In this document: positions 40,702-50,130 of the stretch, piece by piece
How positions within the stretch are numbered: position 1 is the stretch's first letter
Layout: each line of letters begins with the position of its first letter
Assembly: GCA_040220415.1 (NCBI GenBank)
Contig: JAVJUV010000086.1
Location: 62,001 to 126,000, forward strand
Direction: 5' to 3'
Length of the DNA stretch: 64,000 nt
DNA from: JAVJUV01 sp040220415
GTDB taxonomy: Bacteria > Pseudomonadota > Alphaproteobacteria > Rhodobacterales > Rhodobacteraceae
Made by a program: the position numbers and the translations under genes
The notes under the pieces: model-generated
The model's database searches: none
Told to the model about the DNA's origin: nothing
Seen by the model: the letters and a program-made list of their open reading frames with translations, nothing else

Positions 40702-41724
40702 TTATCCGCCTGCGCCCCTAGACCGGAATTGCGAGGGCGTCAGCCCTGTCACGCGTCGGAACTCGGTGTTGAAACTGGACTTCGATAAGAAGCCTGCCTC
40801 GAACATGACCTCCGTCACCGGCAGAGCCGTCTCCAACAGTGCGCCTTGCGCATAGGCGATACGGTAACCATTGATAAAACGCGAAAAATTCTCTGCAGTG
40901 ACGCGGTTTATCGCGCCCGACAGATCGCGGGCCGGGACCGAAAGACGCTTCGCAACCCGTGCCAGAGTCAGGTCGCTGTCGCGAAAGAGCTCTTTGTCTT
41001 TCATGATCTCATTGAGGGTCTGAATCAATGCGTGGTCCGCGTCAGACGGCGTTGCGCGATCGGAGGCGGCTCTTTGAGACACGTGCAAGATCAGCGGCAC
41101 GCCTATCAATGCCACAACAAAGACGAATCCCGCGAACAGACCAGAGACACCGGTCAGAAGCGTCACGAGTTGCGGTTTGCTCGCCACAAGACTGATTACA
41201 AAGACCAAGCCATCAGCGGCAACCATCAGGCCGATTAACGCAACCGTCGCGTATATTGCTGCGCGCCACAGGCCGGTTGCATGGGGCGCTACGGATACAA
41301 AGTCATCAGGGCCATAGCTCAACAGGCTTGTCAGGCGCACGATATAGATACAGTTGATGGCAAGTATGAACACATCTGCAGAAACCTGTACTGGTGCGAC
41401 CAGCCCGAGCAACGCGACAGCGACAAGCCCGCCATTGCGAAGCAACATTCCGTTCCAGCGCTCGCCGCCGTCCAGTGTCAGGGCAGCAAATCCAAGATAA
41501 GCAGAAGGAGCCGACAAAATAGCGGCAAAGGGCTGCACCTGGGCGGGCCAGAGCCAGTCTAAAGAGACCCGCATCCCGAGCAAAACGGAGACAAACACCA
41601 GGCAGAGAAGAAATGCACAGAGGAAAAACCGGGAGCGGCCTGGAACGCGCGTGTTCCAGGCTAGCATATAAGCAGCGACGGCCATCAGAACGCTAACCAG
41701 CCAGGTTATGGGGAATGAACTCAT
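40702..41724 (-). CDS. Membrane-bound AraC-family regulator
   Basis: This 340-residue protein has about seven hydrophobic helices in residues 5-220 and a C-terminal AraC HTH (LARVAKRLSVPARDLSGAIN, then VMFEAGFLSKSSFNTEFRRVTGLTPSQF). Such proteins sense signals in the membrane and regulate transcription from there. The target is unknown; no gene in the same direction lies close by, and the secreted protein gene is convergent with it. Confidence 0.87.
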   Translation of the reverse strand: MSSFPITWLVSVLMAVAAYMLAWNTRVPGRSRFFLCAFLLCLVFVSVLLGMRVSLDWLWPAQVQPFAAILSAPSAYLGFAALTLDGGERWNGMLLRNGGLVAVALLGLVAPVQVSADVFILAINCIYIVRLTSLLSYGPDDFVSVAPHATGLWRAAIYATVALIGLMVAADGLVFVISLVASKPQLVTLLTGVSGLFAGFVFVVALIGVPLILHVSQRAASDRATPSDADHALIQTLNEIMKDKELFRDSDLTLARVAKRLSVPARDLSGAINRVTAENFSRFINGYRIAYAQGALLETALPVTEVMFEAGFLSKSSFNTEFRRVTGLTPSQFRSRGAGG

Positions 41725-42271
41725 CGGCTGACACTATTAAAAACCAGTATCTTTTGACCAGACTTTTCGCTGAGAGTTTGGTTTCCCGAGTTGACGGACA
41801 TCTGCCGCAGAACTGCGATCTCCGAGTTTCGGAGTCTTTCAAAAGAATGGGCTCGGAGCTGACATCGGACCACGTCGACCTCGTACCACGAGGCTCGAAA
41901 ACATCCGCTGGCAGCACCCCTCCAAGCCGCACCTCCAGCAAGCGAACTTAACCGTTGAGGTTCTTGGTGGCTGGTCCACGGAGGGGCCTGATGCTGCCGG
42001 CTCGAGCGGGGTCGGACGCTGGGCTGATCTATGCCGCAAGGACGGCAACGATCTTGAAGTCCGCTCTGGCGACGCCTGCCATACTTGGGTAATCGCCGCT
42101 CTGCCATCGGTCCGGTTCAGCGGTATTTTGTGCCCGCGCACAATCGCTGCGGCTCGCTGAGCACATGCCTCCATGCGTACAATCTACACTCGCGCTTGTC
42201 ATCCAGTGCCACTAAAAATGGCAGAAACGCAGGTCTTTGCCCTAGCGGTCCATATGAGTATTCGCTCAGAG
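41725..42271. other. 547-base gap without a supportable gene
   Basis: Both strands have short open frames of low complexity, but none shows a conserved motif, a ribosome site or coding-like composition. The overall look is decayed DNA, like the fragments that follow. Confidence 0.5.
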
Positions 42272-42817
42272 TCAGCGCCCGATGAAATCGGCACGCCGCT
42301 CAAGCAGGCTTTCGTAAAGGAAATCGACGAAGAGTCGGACGCGGCGCACCCGGCGCAGATCGCCATGCATCAGCACCCAGGTCGAGCGGCTCTGGTCGAG
42401 CGTCGTTCCCGGCATACGCTGCAATTCCGGAAAAACACTCTGCACCCAAGCGCACAGAAAAGTCATGCCCGCCCCGGCGCGGGCGAGTTGCATGTGCATT
42501 GCCGGATCCGGGATGGAATGGCGCACCGTGGCACGCGGATACGGCGAGGCGGCGATCATCGCCTGAAGCTCGGGCACCTCGCCATAGCCCAGCCACGTCA
42601 GACCCTGGCCGCGCGGACCCGCGTCGTGAAGGTGGCGGTCGATATAGTCGCGCGTGGCGAAGTCCCCGATGGACAGAGGGAACAGCTTGCGGCCCACGGC
42701 ATCGCTGGTCGGCTCGCGCACATGTCTGATGGAAACATCGGTTTCCAGCTTCTCGATCGAGTCGATCTCGCAGGACAGGTTCATGTCGATGTGGATGCGC
42801 GCCTGCAAAATGCGCAA
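42272..42817 (-). pseudogene. C-terminal fragment of a LysR-family regulator
   Basis: The 181-residue frame contains the second half of a LysR effector-binding domain: IEKLETDVSIRHVREPTSD, KLFPLSIGDFATRDYIDRHL, and the ending VRRVRLFVDFLYESLLERRADF. The N-terminal HTH and the first part of the effector domain are missing, so it cannot bind DNA as a LysR protein. The first residues run directly into a MATE-transporter fragment, which shows a deletion or recombination junction near 42800. Confidence 0.78.
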
Positions 42818-42941
42818 GGAACGGCGCGTCGGCCACCGCGAGAAGGCCGTTCATGCCCATGACGAAGATGATGGGAAGCGCCGTGCGCGCGTAGATCGGA
42901 CCCAGAGGCCCTGTGAGAAATGAATTGGTCTGGGACGACAT
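42801..42941 (-). pseudogene. N-terminal fragment of a MATE efflux transporter
   Basis: From ATG 42941 the frame reads MSSQTNSFLTGPLGPIYART then ALPIIFVMGMNGLLAVADAPFL. This is the start of a MATE protein including the first helix, and it ends after about 47 codons where LysR-derived sequence takes over in another frame. It differs from the intact MATE gene at 18218. The region 42942-43313 beyond it has no gene. Confidence 0.72.
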
Positions 42942-43105
42942 GACCCCGTGTTCCTCCTGGCCGAAGTCGCGCAAGGACTGGACGGGGCCCGCATTACCAT
43001 CCGCGCGACGGGTGCCGAGGATGACGAAGATCGTATCTGTGACAGAACTTCACCGTGACAGAATGTCGGCGGGCGGCAGGCGTCTGTTGCCTGGGGCGCT
43101 CGTAG

Positions 43106-43177
43106 ATGGCCCAAGGCCTCGCCCTGTCAGGCGCCTCGGTCTCCACGCGCGACCCGCTCCGCGAGGCCTTGGGCCAT
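43106..43177. repeat. 17-bp perfect inverted repeat
   Basis: ATGGCCCAAGGCCTCGC (43106-43122) is repeated in inverted form as GCGAGGCCTTGGGCCAT (43161-43177) with a 38-base spacer. It lies between the decayed MATE/LysR fragments and the 3' end of the PIG-L gene, without a T run. It could be a transcription stop or the ends of a small mobile element. Confidence 0.7.
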
Positions 43178-43313
43178 TCAGATCAGGCTAACCAGCGATG
43201 ATCTTTCGCCCGCAGCGGACATCCATACAAACCGACGGCCCGCATCCGAATGTGTTTGGCGCGGGAGGTCATCACCAATCCATGCGGGATCGACGCAAAG
43301 AAATGATAAACTC

Positions 43314-44048
43314 TCAGAGTTCGTCCACCGTACGCGGAAAAATGGACTGGAAACCCTCGGCATAGAGACAATCGCGTCCGCCCGACTGACCTCCGGAATT
43401 TCGTTTGAAGTGGTTGGCTCGCTGTTGGGCGACGCGGGTATAATAGTCCCAGAGATGAACCTGGCCGTTCATGCATTCCATTGCGGCCCGTTTTTTCTTC
43501 CAAACCGGCGTGATGTCCAGGAACGTGTCCGGCTTCCACCCCATCTGCTCGGTCTGATGCGGCTCAAACAGATAAAGCTGGGGCGCTCCAAGGACCTTTT
43601 GCCCCGGGTTGTGCCCCCAAGCCTGTGCAATCATCCGGCATTCCAGAGCGACCTGCGTCGCGTACATATGGTCGGTATTGTAAGGATCGTATTGCGAATG
43701 GCTAAGCATGAACGCCGGTTGAACTCGCCGGATTACGTCCACGACATGATCCTTATCCGAACGAACAAGTTCGAGGGGATAGTCTCCCAGATCCATGCAG
43801 ATCAGGTCATGGACGCCCAGCACCTCGGCGGCGCCTTCCGCCTCTGTCCGCCGGGCCGCCTTTACCTTTTCAAGGGTCATCCCCTCCTCTTTCCAGAGCT
43901 TGGCGCTTTCGCCACGCTCACCGAACGAGAGACAGAGAACGGTTACCTGATATCCCTTCGCGGCATGAAGCGCGATCGCGCCACCACAGCGCCAGACGAA
44001 GTCGGCGGCGTGGGCACTGATGACAAGAGCAGTCTTGGAATCGGACAT
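43314..44048 (-). CDS. galB: GalB-like 4-oxalomesaconate hydratase (PIG-L family)
   Basis: The protein is 244 residues from ATG 44048 (MSDSKTALVISAHAADFVWR). It matches the GalB branch of the PIG-L/LmbE fold: SAHAADFVWRCGGAIALH replaces the usual AHPDDE motif, followed by VTVLCLSFGERGESAKLWKE, LSHSQYDPYNTDHMYA, FEPHQTEQMGWKPDTFLDI and LWDYYTRVAQQR. In pseudomonads this enzyme hydrates 4-oxalomesaconate in gallate/protocatechuate 4,5-cleavage. The other pathway genes are not in the window. It is divergent from a LysR gene across 456 bases, which may control it. Confidence 0.8.
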   Translation of the reverse strand: MSDSKTALVISAHAADFVWRCGGAIALHAAKGYQVTVLCLSFGERGESAKLWKEEGMTLEKVKAARRTEAEGAAEVLGVHDLICMDLGDYPLELVRSDKDHVVDVIRRVQPAFMLSHSQYDPYNTDHMYATQVALECRMIAQAWGHNPGQKVLGAPQLYLFEPHQTEQMGWKPDTFLDITPVWKKKRAAMECMNGQVHLWDYYTRVAQQRANHFKRNSGGQSGGRDCLYAEGFQSIFPRTVDEL

Positions 44049-44193
44049 GAAGCACCTTGATCCGGATATCACCAGTGATGCCCGCGGAACATCCGCTATC
44101 CAATTCAAAAAGTCGCCGTAGTATATAAGGATTGGCTATTGATCACGACCGGGAAGAATGTTCCGGGCACGGATAGCCAAAGCGGGAGAGAGC

Positions 44194-44508
44194 ATGCCGG
44201 AACTGGTTCAGTACGGGTTCGGGAAAGCGGGTCGAGCCGTCGCCGCCAAGGCAAATGCCATGACCGAAAACCGGGATACGGCAGGATACGTCGCAAGCAG
44301 GCGGAACGAACGCGTCTCGACTATCAGGACGCAGGGTTCCGTCGTCGTCGAGGGGCTGGAAGCCGTCCTGTCCGAAGTCCCCCTCGGTGCAACGCACATG
44401 TGTGCCGCGATGGGTGAACGGCAGGCGGAGTTGGCGGTCTTTGACATCGGTCGGGCTTCGAACGGCGTGAAGGAAAGAACAGATGCCAACAAGCCGCGGA
44501 TGTCATGA
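44194..44508 (+). CDS. Small hypothetical protein, uncertain
   Basis: The open frame of 104 residues from ATG 44194 has GGGAGAG 3 bases upstream, and its stop overlaps the LysR start (ATGA), both features of a real gene. No family, signal peptide or membrane helix was recognised, and composition is ambiguous. It may instead be the non-coding regulatory region between the galB-like gene and the LysR gene. Confidence 0.35.
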   Translation: MPELVQYGFGKAGRAVAAKANAMTENRDTAGYVASRRNERVSTIRTQGSVVVEGLEAVLSEVPLGATHMCAAMGERQAELAVFDIGRASNGVKERTDANKPRMS

Positions 44509-45665
44509 CGCCAAACCTCCGCCATCTGCGACTTGCTCTGGCCGTGGCAGAGGGTGGCAGTGCTACCTATGCAGCCTCGCTGCTTCACATATCGCAACCA
44601 GCGGTGACTCAGGCGCTGGCAGGCCTGGAAAACTCCTTTGGTCAGAAGTTGTTCCTGCGTGAAGCAAAAGGGCTTCGGCCTAACGAGGCAGGACAACGTC
44701 TTGTCTTTCGCGTGAAGCGAGCCTTTCAGCAACTCGATCCGGCGCTGGATGCCATTGCTCCGAGGCTAAGATTGACCGCCACGGCGGCACAATTGCGGGC
44801 GCTGGCGGCGGTAGCGGAGGCGGGCAACGTGACGTTGGCAGCGCGACACCTTGAACTGGCGCAACCGACAGTGCAGCGGGCAATCGGCCAGATCGAAAGC
44901 GAGGCCGGCCGACCGCTGTTCGAACGAACAGCACGAGGTTTGCGCCCAAAACGGTTGGCCCGAGATCTGGCGCGCGCAGCCAGGCTGGCTTTCGCTGAAG
45001 TCGACCAGGCGCGCGGCGATCTTTCGGCACTTTCAGGCGGCGAGGGCGACCGAATTGCAGTGGGCGCGATGCCGTTGTCGCGCGCCGCGGTTCTGGGGCC
45101 GGCATTGGCCCGGCTTCGGGAAACGATCCCAAGCGTTCCCGTCAAGATACTGGACGGTCCTTACGCCGATTTACTGGCCGCACTTCTGCGAGGTGACGCG
45201 CATTTTCTGATTGGTGCCCTACGCATGCCGGCACCGACGGACGAGATCGAACAGACAACGCTATTCATCGACCGGTTGGTGATTGCACACCGCCCGGGAC
45301 ACCCCCTGGCTGGAAAAGCGGTTGAGTTGGGATCCCTTGCCCTTTGCCCTTGGGTGGTAGGGGCGTCAGGCGCACCCGCGCGCGAGCATTTTGATCGCCT
45401 GATGGGAAATATCTCTGGCCGTAGCGTAATCGAAACGGGATCGATGATCCTGATGCGTGAAATCCTTCTGGCGTCAGATTCGCTGAGCCTGGTCTCGGAA
45501 CGACAGATCGCACCTGAACTGGCGCGTGGAACGCTCCAGGTGCTGCCGGTCCGGCCGGAAGGCACCGAGCGTGCCATTGGGCTCACGATGCGGCGCGACT
45601 TCCTGCCGACTCCGGCGCAGTCCAGATTGATAGCCATCATCCGTGAGGCGGCTCAGACCGTGTAG
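44505..45665 (+). CDS. LysR-family regulator with two HTH domains
   Basis: This 386-residue protein is about 80 longer than standard LysR proteins because the DNA-binding part is duplicated. HTH 1 (residues about 5-62) reads LRLALAVAEGGSATYAASLL then ISQPAVTQALAGLE. HTH 2 (about 95-150) reads LRALAAVAEAGNVTLAARHL then LAQPTVQRAIGQIE. A normal effector domain follows (DRIAVGAMPLSRAAVLGPAL...). It is divergent from the galB-like hydratase and convergent, with a 13-base overlap, with an SDR gene, so it probably regulates aromatic-acid breakdown genes. Confidence 0.88.
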   Translation: MTPNLRHLRLALAVAEGGSATYAASLLHISQPAVTQALAGLENSFGQKLFLREAKGLRPNEAGQRLVFRVKRAFQQLDPALDAIAPRLRLTATAAQLRALAAVAEAGNVTLAARHLELAQPTVQRAIGQIESEAGRPLFERTARGLRPKRLARDLARAARLAFAEVDQARGDLSALSGGEGDRIAVGAMPLSRAAVLGPALARLRETIPSVPVKILDGPYADLLAALLRGDAHFLIGALRMPAPTDEIEQTTLFIDRLVIAHRPGHPLAGKAVELGSLALCPWVVGASGAPAREHFDRLMGNISGRSVIETGSMILMREILLASDSLSLVSERQIAPELARGTLQVLPVRPEGTERAIGLTMRRDFLPTPAQSRLIAIIREAAQTV

Positions 45666-46396
45666 TTGAGCCCGAGGCGCCCTCCGTCGACGTAGATCGT
45701 CTCGCCGGTGATGTAGCTGGCTTTCTTCGAGACCAGAAAAGCCACGACGTCGCCAATCTCGCGCGCAGATCCGACACGCCCCAGAGGCGTGCGGCTCATC
45801 ACCCGGGCCATAGCGGTCGGATCGGCGTTCACCCCCGCCATCATGTCGGTGTCGATCGAGCCGGGACCGACCGCATTCACGCGGATGTTGTGCGGCGCAA
45901 GCGCGAGCGCCATAGCCTTGGTCAGTTGCATCACGCCGCCCTTCGAGGCGCAGTACGCCGGAATGGCCGGTATCGCGACTTGGGCATTTATGGAGGACAT
46001 GTTGACCATGGCGCCCTCGATACGCGCGTCCACCATCATCTTCGCTGCCCGTTGGGACGCAATGAATGTGCCGATCAGATTGACGTCGATCACCTTGCGG
46101 AAATCGTCGAGCGAGTAGTCGAGGAAACTCCCGGGCATGGCGATACCGGCGTTGTTCACAAGCGCGCAGAGCGGGCCGTGGTCGGCGGCGATGCTGTCGA
46201 ACATGGTATGGACCTGGGAGGCATCGCTCATGTCGCAGGTCATCGCTACCGCGTCGAGCCCCGCCGCTGCTTCCTGAACCTTGTCGGACTGGATGTCGGC
46301 GAGGATGCATCGAAAGCCGTCCTCGGCCAGTGCTTGGGCACATGCATAGCCGATACCTTGCGCGCCACCGGTTACAAGTGCCAGTTTCTCAGCCAT
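45653..46396 (-). CDS. SDR family oxidoreductase
   Basis: This is a 247-residue FabG-type short-chain dehydrogenase. It has VTGGAQGIG near residues 8-16, NNAGIAMPG, serine in NMSSINAQ, YCASK and the late GETIYVDGGRLG tail with the C-terminal glycine-rich end. GAGGAG lies 7 bases before ATG 46396. It follows hyuB by 12 bases and is the last gene of the FAD-oxidase/hydantoinase operon. Substrate unknown. Confidence 0.9.
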   Translation of the reverse strand: MAEKLALVTGGAQGIGYACAQALAEDGFRCILADIQSDKVQEAAAGLDAVAMTCDMSDASQVHTMFDSIAADHGPLCALVNNAGIAMPGSFLDYSLDDFRKVIDVNLIGTFIASQRAAKMMVDARIEGAMVNMSSINAQVAIPAIPAYCASKGGVMQLTKAMALALAPHNIRVNAVGPGSIDTDMMAGVNADPTAMARVMSRTPLGRVGSAREIGDVVAFLVSKKASYITGETIYVDGGRLGLNYTV

Positions 46397-46408
46397 AGTC
46401 GTCTCCTC

Positions 46409-48055
46409 TCAATCGTCCATGCCGTAGTCGGACTTAGCCTGTTCCGTAGTGATGTATCCCGCCGCGAGGTCCGAACGGACCTGATCGCGGTCGCGCTTGG
46501 TGGGGTCGCCATAACCTCCGCCGCCTGGCAAGTCGAGGACCAGGCGCTGCCCAGCCTCCACCTTCTGGCGGCCCTTCCCACGCAACTTCTTTCCGTCGGA
46601 CAATGCGACGCCGCCCGGTGCGCCCTGTCTGCCGCCTTCCCGACCGCGGGCCGGGTTATCGATCCGGTCGAACATCGCGTTGAAGAAAAAATCATAGCCC
46701 TCCCGCGCCTCGATTTCGATGGTCTGTCCAAGGCCACCGCGCGATGTCCCTGCCCCGCCCGATCCTTCGCGCAACTCTTTTCGCCAGACCACGATTGGTC
46801 CCACATTTTCAGTTGCCTCGACGCTCATGGTCGAGACGCCAGACGGGAATGCAGTCGCGGACAAGCCGTCAAGCGCAGGCCGCGCGCCCGTGCCGCCCGA
46901 ATTGAACATCAGAACTTCGGCGGCGGGCAGATTGCTGGCCGGGTCTGTCGGTCGCGCGCTGATCTGAATGTTCCATAGCGCAGAGGCACCTTCCGCGGGC
47001 ACGATGCCCGGCAACGCCTTGTGCAGCGCACCGAGAACGACGTCCGGCACCAGATGTCCGATGACGTGGCGAACAGAAACCGGTGCGGGCCGCTTCGCAG
47101 CAAGAATAGAACCTTCGGGCGCGGTGACCTTGAAAGGCTCGAGTGAACCGGAATTGTTGGGCACTTCGGGCGCGATAGAGCATTTCAGAGCATAGCAGGC
47201 GTAGGCACGCGTATAGACTTCGGGCACATTGACACCCAGTTTGCTCATGCCGCTTGTGCCGTCGAAATCCGCCAATATCTGGTCGCCCAAGACATCAAGC
47301 CGCACTCGCATGTCGACCGGCGCGTCATAACCGTCGACTCGCATCTCGTTGTCGTAACTTCCGTCGGTAACCTCGGCGATGGCCTCGTGCGTGGCACGAC
47401 GGCTGACCTCGATGATGTAGTCCGACAATCTGTCAATATCGTCCAGACCGAACTCGTCCAGCATTGCCTGGAGGCGACGGTTTCCCGCTTCGTTACAGGC
47501 GGCAAGCGAGTACATGTCACCCACAGTCTGGTCGGGCGTGCGGACATTCGCGCGCACCATGCGGATCATGAAATCGTTTACAACACCCCGCTCCGCGAAT
47601 TTCGAAATCGGGATCAGCAGTCCTTCCTCATACACTTCGCCCGCATCCGGGCCAAAACCGCGACCTCCAACATCAACCACATGCGCCGTGCACGCGAAGT
47701 ACCCTATGTGAACACCCTTGCGAAAAACCGGCGTTACCATCGTGATGTCGTGAAGGTGACCGGTTCCCATCCACGGGTCGTTCGTGATGTAGACATCACC
47801 CCCAAAGATATTCTGCGCGCCGATTTCGCGAGCGAAGTGTCCGACACTTTCGGCCATGGCATTCACATGACCAGGCGTCCCTGTCACAGCCTGAGCAATC
47901 ATCCGCGCCTGCCGGTCGAAGAGTCCTGCCGACAGATCGCCAGCCTCGCGGACCGAAGTGGAGAAAGCGGTGCGGATCAACGTTGTGGCCTGCTCCTCCA
48001 CCACGGCGACCAGCCGATTCCACATGATTTGATAATCGATACTGGTCGGCGTCAT
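46409..48055 (-). CDS. hyuB: Hydantoinase B/oxoprolinase family protein
   Basis: This 548-residue protein is the B component of an ATP-dependent hydantoinase/oxoprolinase. Family words include AESVGHFAREIGAQNI, DVYITNDPWMGTGHLHD, VDVGGRGFGPDAGEVYEEG and DLPGGGGYGDPTKR at the C-terminus. The start overlaps the hyuA stop (ATGA), so both subunits are made together. The complex hydrolyses cyclic amides such as N-methylhydantoin or 5-oxoproline; acetone carboxylase-like subunits share the fold. The substrate is not determined. Confidence 0.92.
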   Translation of the reverse strand: MTPTSIDYQIMWNRLVAVVEEQATTLIRTAFSTSVREAGDLSAGLFDRQARMIAQAVTGTPGHVNAMAESVGHFAREIGAQNIFGGDVYITNDPWMGTGHLHDITMVTPVFRKGVHIGYFACTAHVVDVGGRGFGPDAGEVYEEGLLIPISKFAERGVVNDFMIRMVRANVRTPDQTVGDMYSLAACNEAGNRRLQAMLDEFGLDDIDRLSDYIIEVSRRATHEAIAEVTDGSYDNEMRVDGYDAPVDMRVRLDVLGDQILADFDGTSGMSKLGVNVPEVYTRAYACYALKCSIAPEVPNNSGSLEPFKVTAPEGSILAAKRPAPVSVRHVIGHLVPDVVLGALHKALPGIVPAEGASALWNIQISARPTDPASNLPAAEVLMFNSGGTGARPALDGLSATAFPSGVSTMSVEATENVGPIVVWRKELREGSGGAGTSRGGLGQTIEIEAREGYDFFFNAMFDRIDNPARGREGGRQGAPGGVALSDGKKLRGKGRQKVEAGQRLVLDLPGGGGYGDPTKRDRDQVRSDLAAGYITTEQAKSDYGMDD

Positions 48056-50130
48056 GGCAGCACCTCCTTGCGTTCGATCAGAAGCGCTCCATCGGACTGC
48101 GCGACGACGCGGAAGGCCGATGTGATGATGGTCGAGGTCTCTTCCTCGGCAATAATGGCCGGGCCTTCCACGGTAGCGCCTGCAGCGAGATCGACGCGCC
48201 GAACCTCGCGCGCGGTCACGTCCCCGCGCAGCGCCGCATCGAAGACAGGACGGGCCCGAACCACGGGCGCGTCGCGCAGATTCGCAGGGGGCTTCACCAA
48301 AGCCACGGGCGGCGTCTCGGTGGCTACCGTCAATGCCCAGTTAGTGACTTCGACCGCCAGTCCCTGAATGGAACGGCCAAAAAGCCCGGTGTAGGCGTTC
48401 TCGAAAGCGGCCAGAAGCATTTCGGCGTCCTCTGCGGTGAATCGTGTCTTCGGCAGCCTGACAGGAATTTCCCAACCTTGCCCGCAATAGCGCATGAATG
48501 CGACAAGCCGCGTTTCCGTGGGAAGACCTCTTGCGCCGGCTTCCACAAACCCTTTCGCCTCGTCCTCCAACTCAGCCATCGTCGCGTTGACCGTTTCCGC
48601 ATCGAATGCGTCGACACGCTGAAACAGGCCGCGGGTCGCTTCATAACTGAAGGGTGCGCGCAGGAAACCGATAGCAGATCCCACGCCCGCGCCGGGGGGC
48701 ACGATCAGCCGGTCGATGCCCAGTTTCTCGCAAAGCCTGCTGGCGTGAAGTGGTGCGCCGCCGCCGAATGCGATCATGGTGAAGTGCTCGATGTCGCGAC
48801 CATGCTCGACGGTGTGAACACGCGCGGCGTTAGCCATGTTTTCGTCCACCATCTCCGTCACGCCGAATGCCGCGTCGGCAACTGAAAGGCCAGCCTGGCC
48901 TAGCGCCACCTCAATGGCCTGTTTCGAAAGCCCCGGATCTAGCGGTATGGCGCCGCCCGCGAAATTGTCCGGATCAAGGCGGCCAAGGACAAGGTTGGCG
49001 TCGGTCACCGTGGGGTCGCCGCCTCCTCGCCTGTAGCAGGCAGGTCCAGGTTCGGAGCCTGCCGAGTGTGGTCCTACCTGGATGCGGCCCAACCTGTCGA
49101 TCGAGGCAATTGAGCCGCCTCCGGCGCCGATCTCCACCATCTCGACGACGGGTGTCGAGACGACCATGCCGGACCCCTTCTTGAAGCGGTACGTGCGGGC
49201 GATCTCGAAAGTCGACGCGGTCTTGGGCTGGCCGGTCTCGATAAGGCAAATCTTGGCGGTGGTGCCCCCCATGTCGAAGCTGAGCGCCTTGTCGATGCCA
49301 TGAGCACGCGCATATCCCGCGGCGAAGATCGCACCGCCGGCAGGTCCCGATTCCAGCAGGCGCACGGGCTGCTCCATCGCAGTGTCGACGCTGATGAGGC
49401 CGCCGCCGGAATGGAGCATGAAAACCGGCGCACCAATCCCGCTGTCGCGGAGCCGCGCTACAAGGCGGGCAAGGTACTTTGCCATCTGCGGCTGGACGTA
49501 GGCGTTGGCGATAACAGTATTGAAGCGCGGCAGCTCCCGCATCTGGGGCGAAACAACCGAAGAAACAGATATCGCGATGTCCGGCAGCGCAGTACGCAAC
49601 GCGGCGGCCATGCGCTGCTCGTGGGCCGGGTTCGCATAAGAATGCATGAAGCCGATTGCCGCGGCCTCGTAATCTCCTTCGCCCACGATGGCGACCACGC
49701 GGTCAATCTCTGCATCCGAAAGCGGTTTCAGCACTGTTCCGTCGGCGGCCACGCGTTCCAAGGCGGTGTGGCGATCCCGTCGTGGCACGAGCGGTTCAGG
49801 CAGAACGAGGTTCAGGTCATATTGTTCGAAGCGGTTCTCGGAACGCATCTCGATCACATCGCGAAAACCGTCCGTCGTGATGAAGACGGTTCTGGCACCC
49901 CGACGCTGTATCAGCGCGTTGGTCACCAGGGTCGTACCGTGGATTACCTGGCCAATGTCGGAAAGCGCGACACCGGCACGGTCGGCGGCAATGCCGATTC
50001 CTTCAAGGATCGCCGCTTCTGGCGCGGTGTAGTCGGTCAGAACCTTGCTGGTGGCAAGGTTGTCACCATGTTCAAGCGCGACATCGGTAAACGTGCCGCC
50101 AATGTCCACGCCAACGCGAACGAGAGCCAT
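48052..50130 (-). CDS. hyuA: Hydantoinase A/oxoprolinase family protein
   Basis: The protein is 692 residues from ATG 50130; a TTG one codon upstream also fits. It has the ATP-binding start RVGVDIGGTFTDVALE, HGTTLVTNALIQRRGA, the middle ALSFDMGGTTAKICLI and TPVVEMVEIGAGGGSIASID. It is the ATPase subunit that phosphorylates the cyclic amide before ring opening by HyuB. Its A overlaps the stop of the FAD oxidoreductase gene upstream (TGATG), making a three-gene tightly coupled operon with hyuB and an SDR. Confidence 0.92.
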   Translation of the reverse strand: MALVRVGVDIGGTFTDVALEHGDNLATSKVLTDYTAPEAAILEGIGIAADRAGVALSDIGQVIHGTTLVTNALIQRRGARTVFITTDGFRDVIEMRSENRFEQYDLNLVLPEPLVPRRDRHTALERVAADGTVLKPLSDAEIDRVVAIVGEGDYEAAAIGFMHSYANPAHEQRMAAALRTALPDIAISVSSVVSPQMRELPRFNTVIANAYVQPQMAKYLARLVARLRDSGIGAPVFMLHSGGGLISVDTAMEQPVRLLESGPAGGAIFAAGYARAHGIDKALSFDMGGTTAKICLIETGQPKTASTFEIARTYRFKKGSGMVVSTPVVEMVEIGAGGGSIASIDRLGRIQVGPHSAGSEPGPACYRRGGGDPTVTDANLVLGRLDPDNFAGGAIPLDPGLSKQAIEVALGQAGLSVADAAFGVTEMVDENMANAARVHTVEHGRDIEHFTMIAFGGGAPLHASRLCEKLGIDRLIVPPGAGVGSAIGFLRAPFSYEATRGLFQRVDAFDAETVNATMAELEDEAKGFVEAGARGLPTETRLVAFMRYCGQGWEIPVRLPKTRFTAEDAEMLLAAFENAYTGLFGRSIQGLAVEVTNWALTVATETPPVALVKPPANLRDAPVVRARPVFDAALRGDVTAREVRRVDLAAGATVEGPAIIAEEETSTIITSAFRVVAQSDGALLIERKEVLP

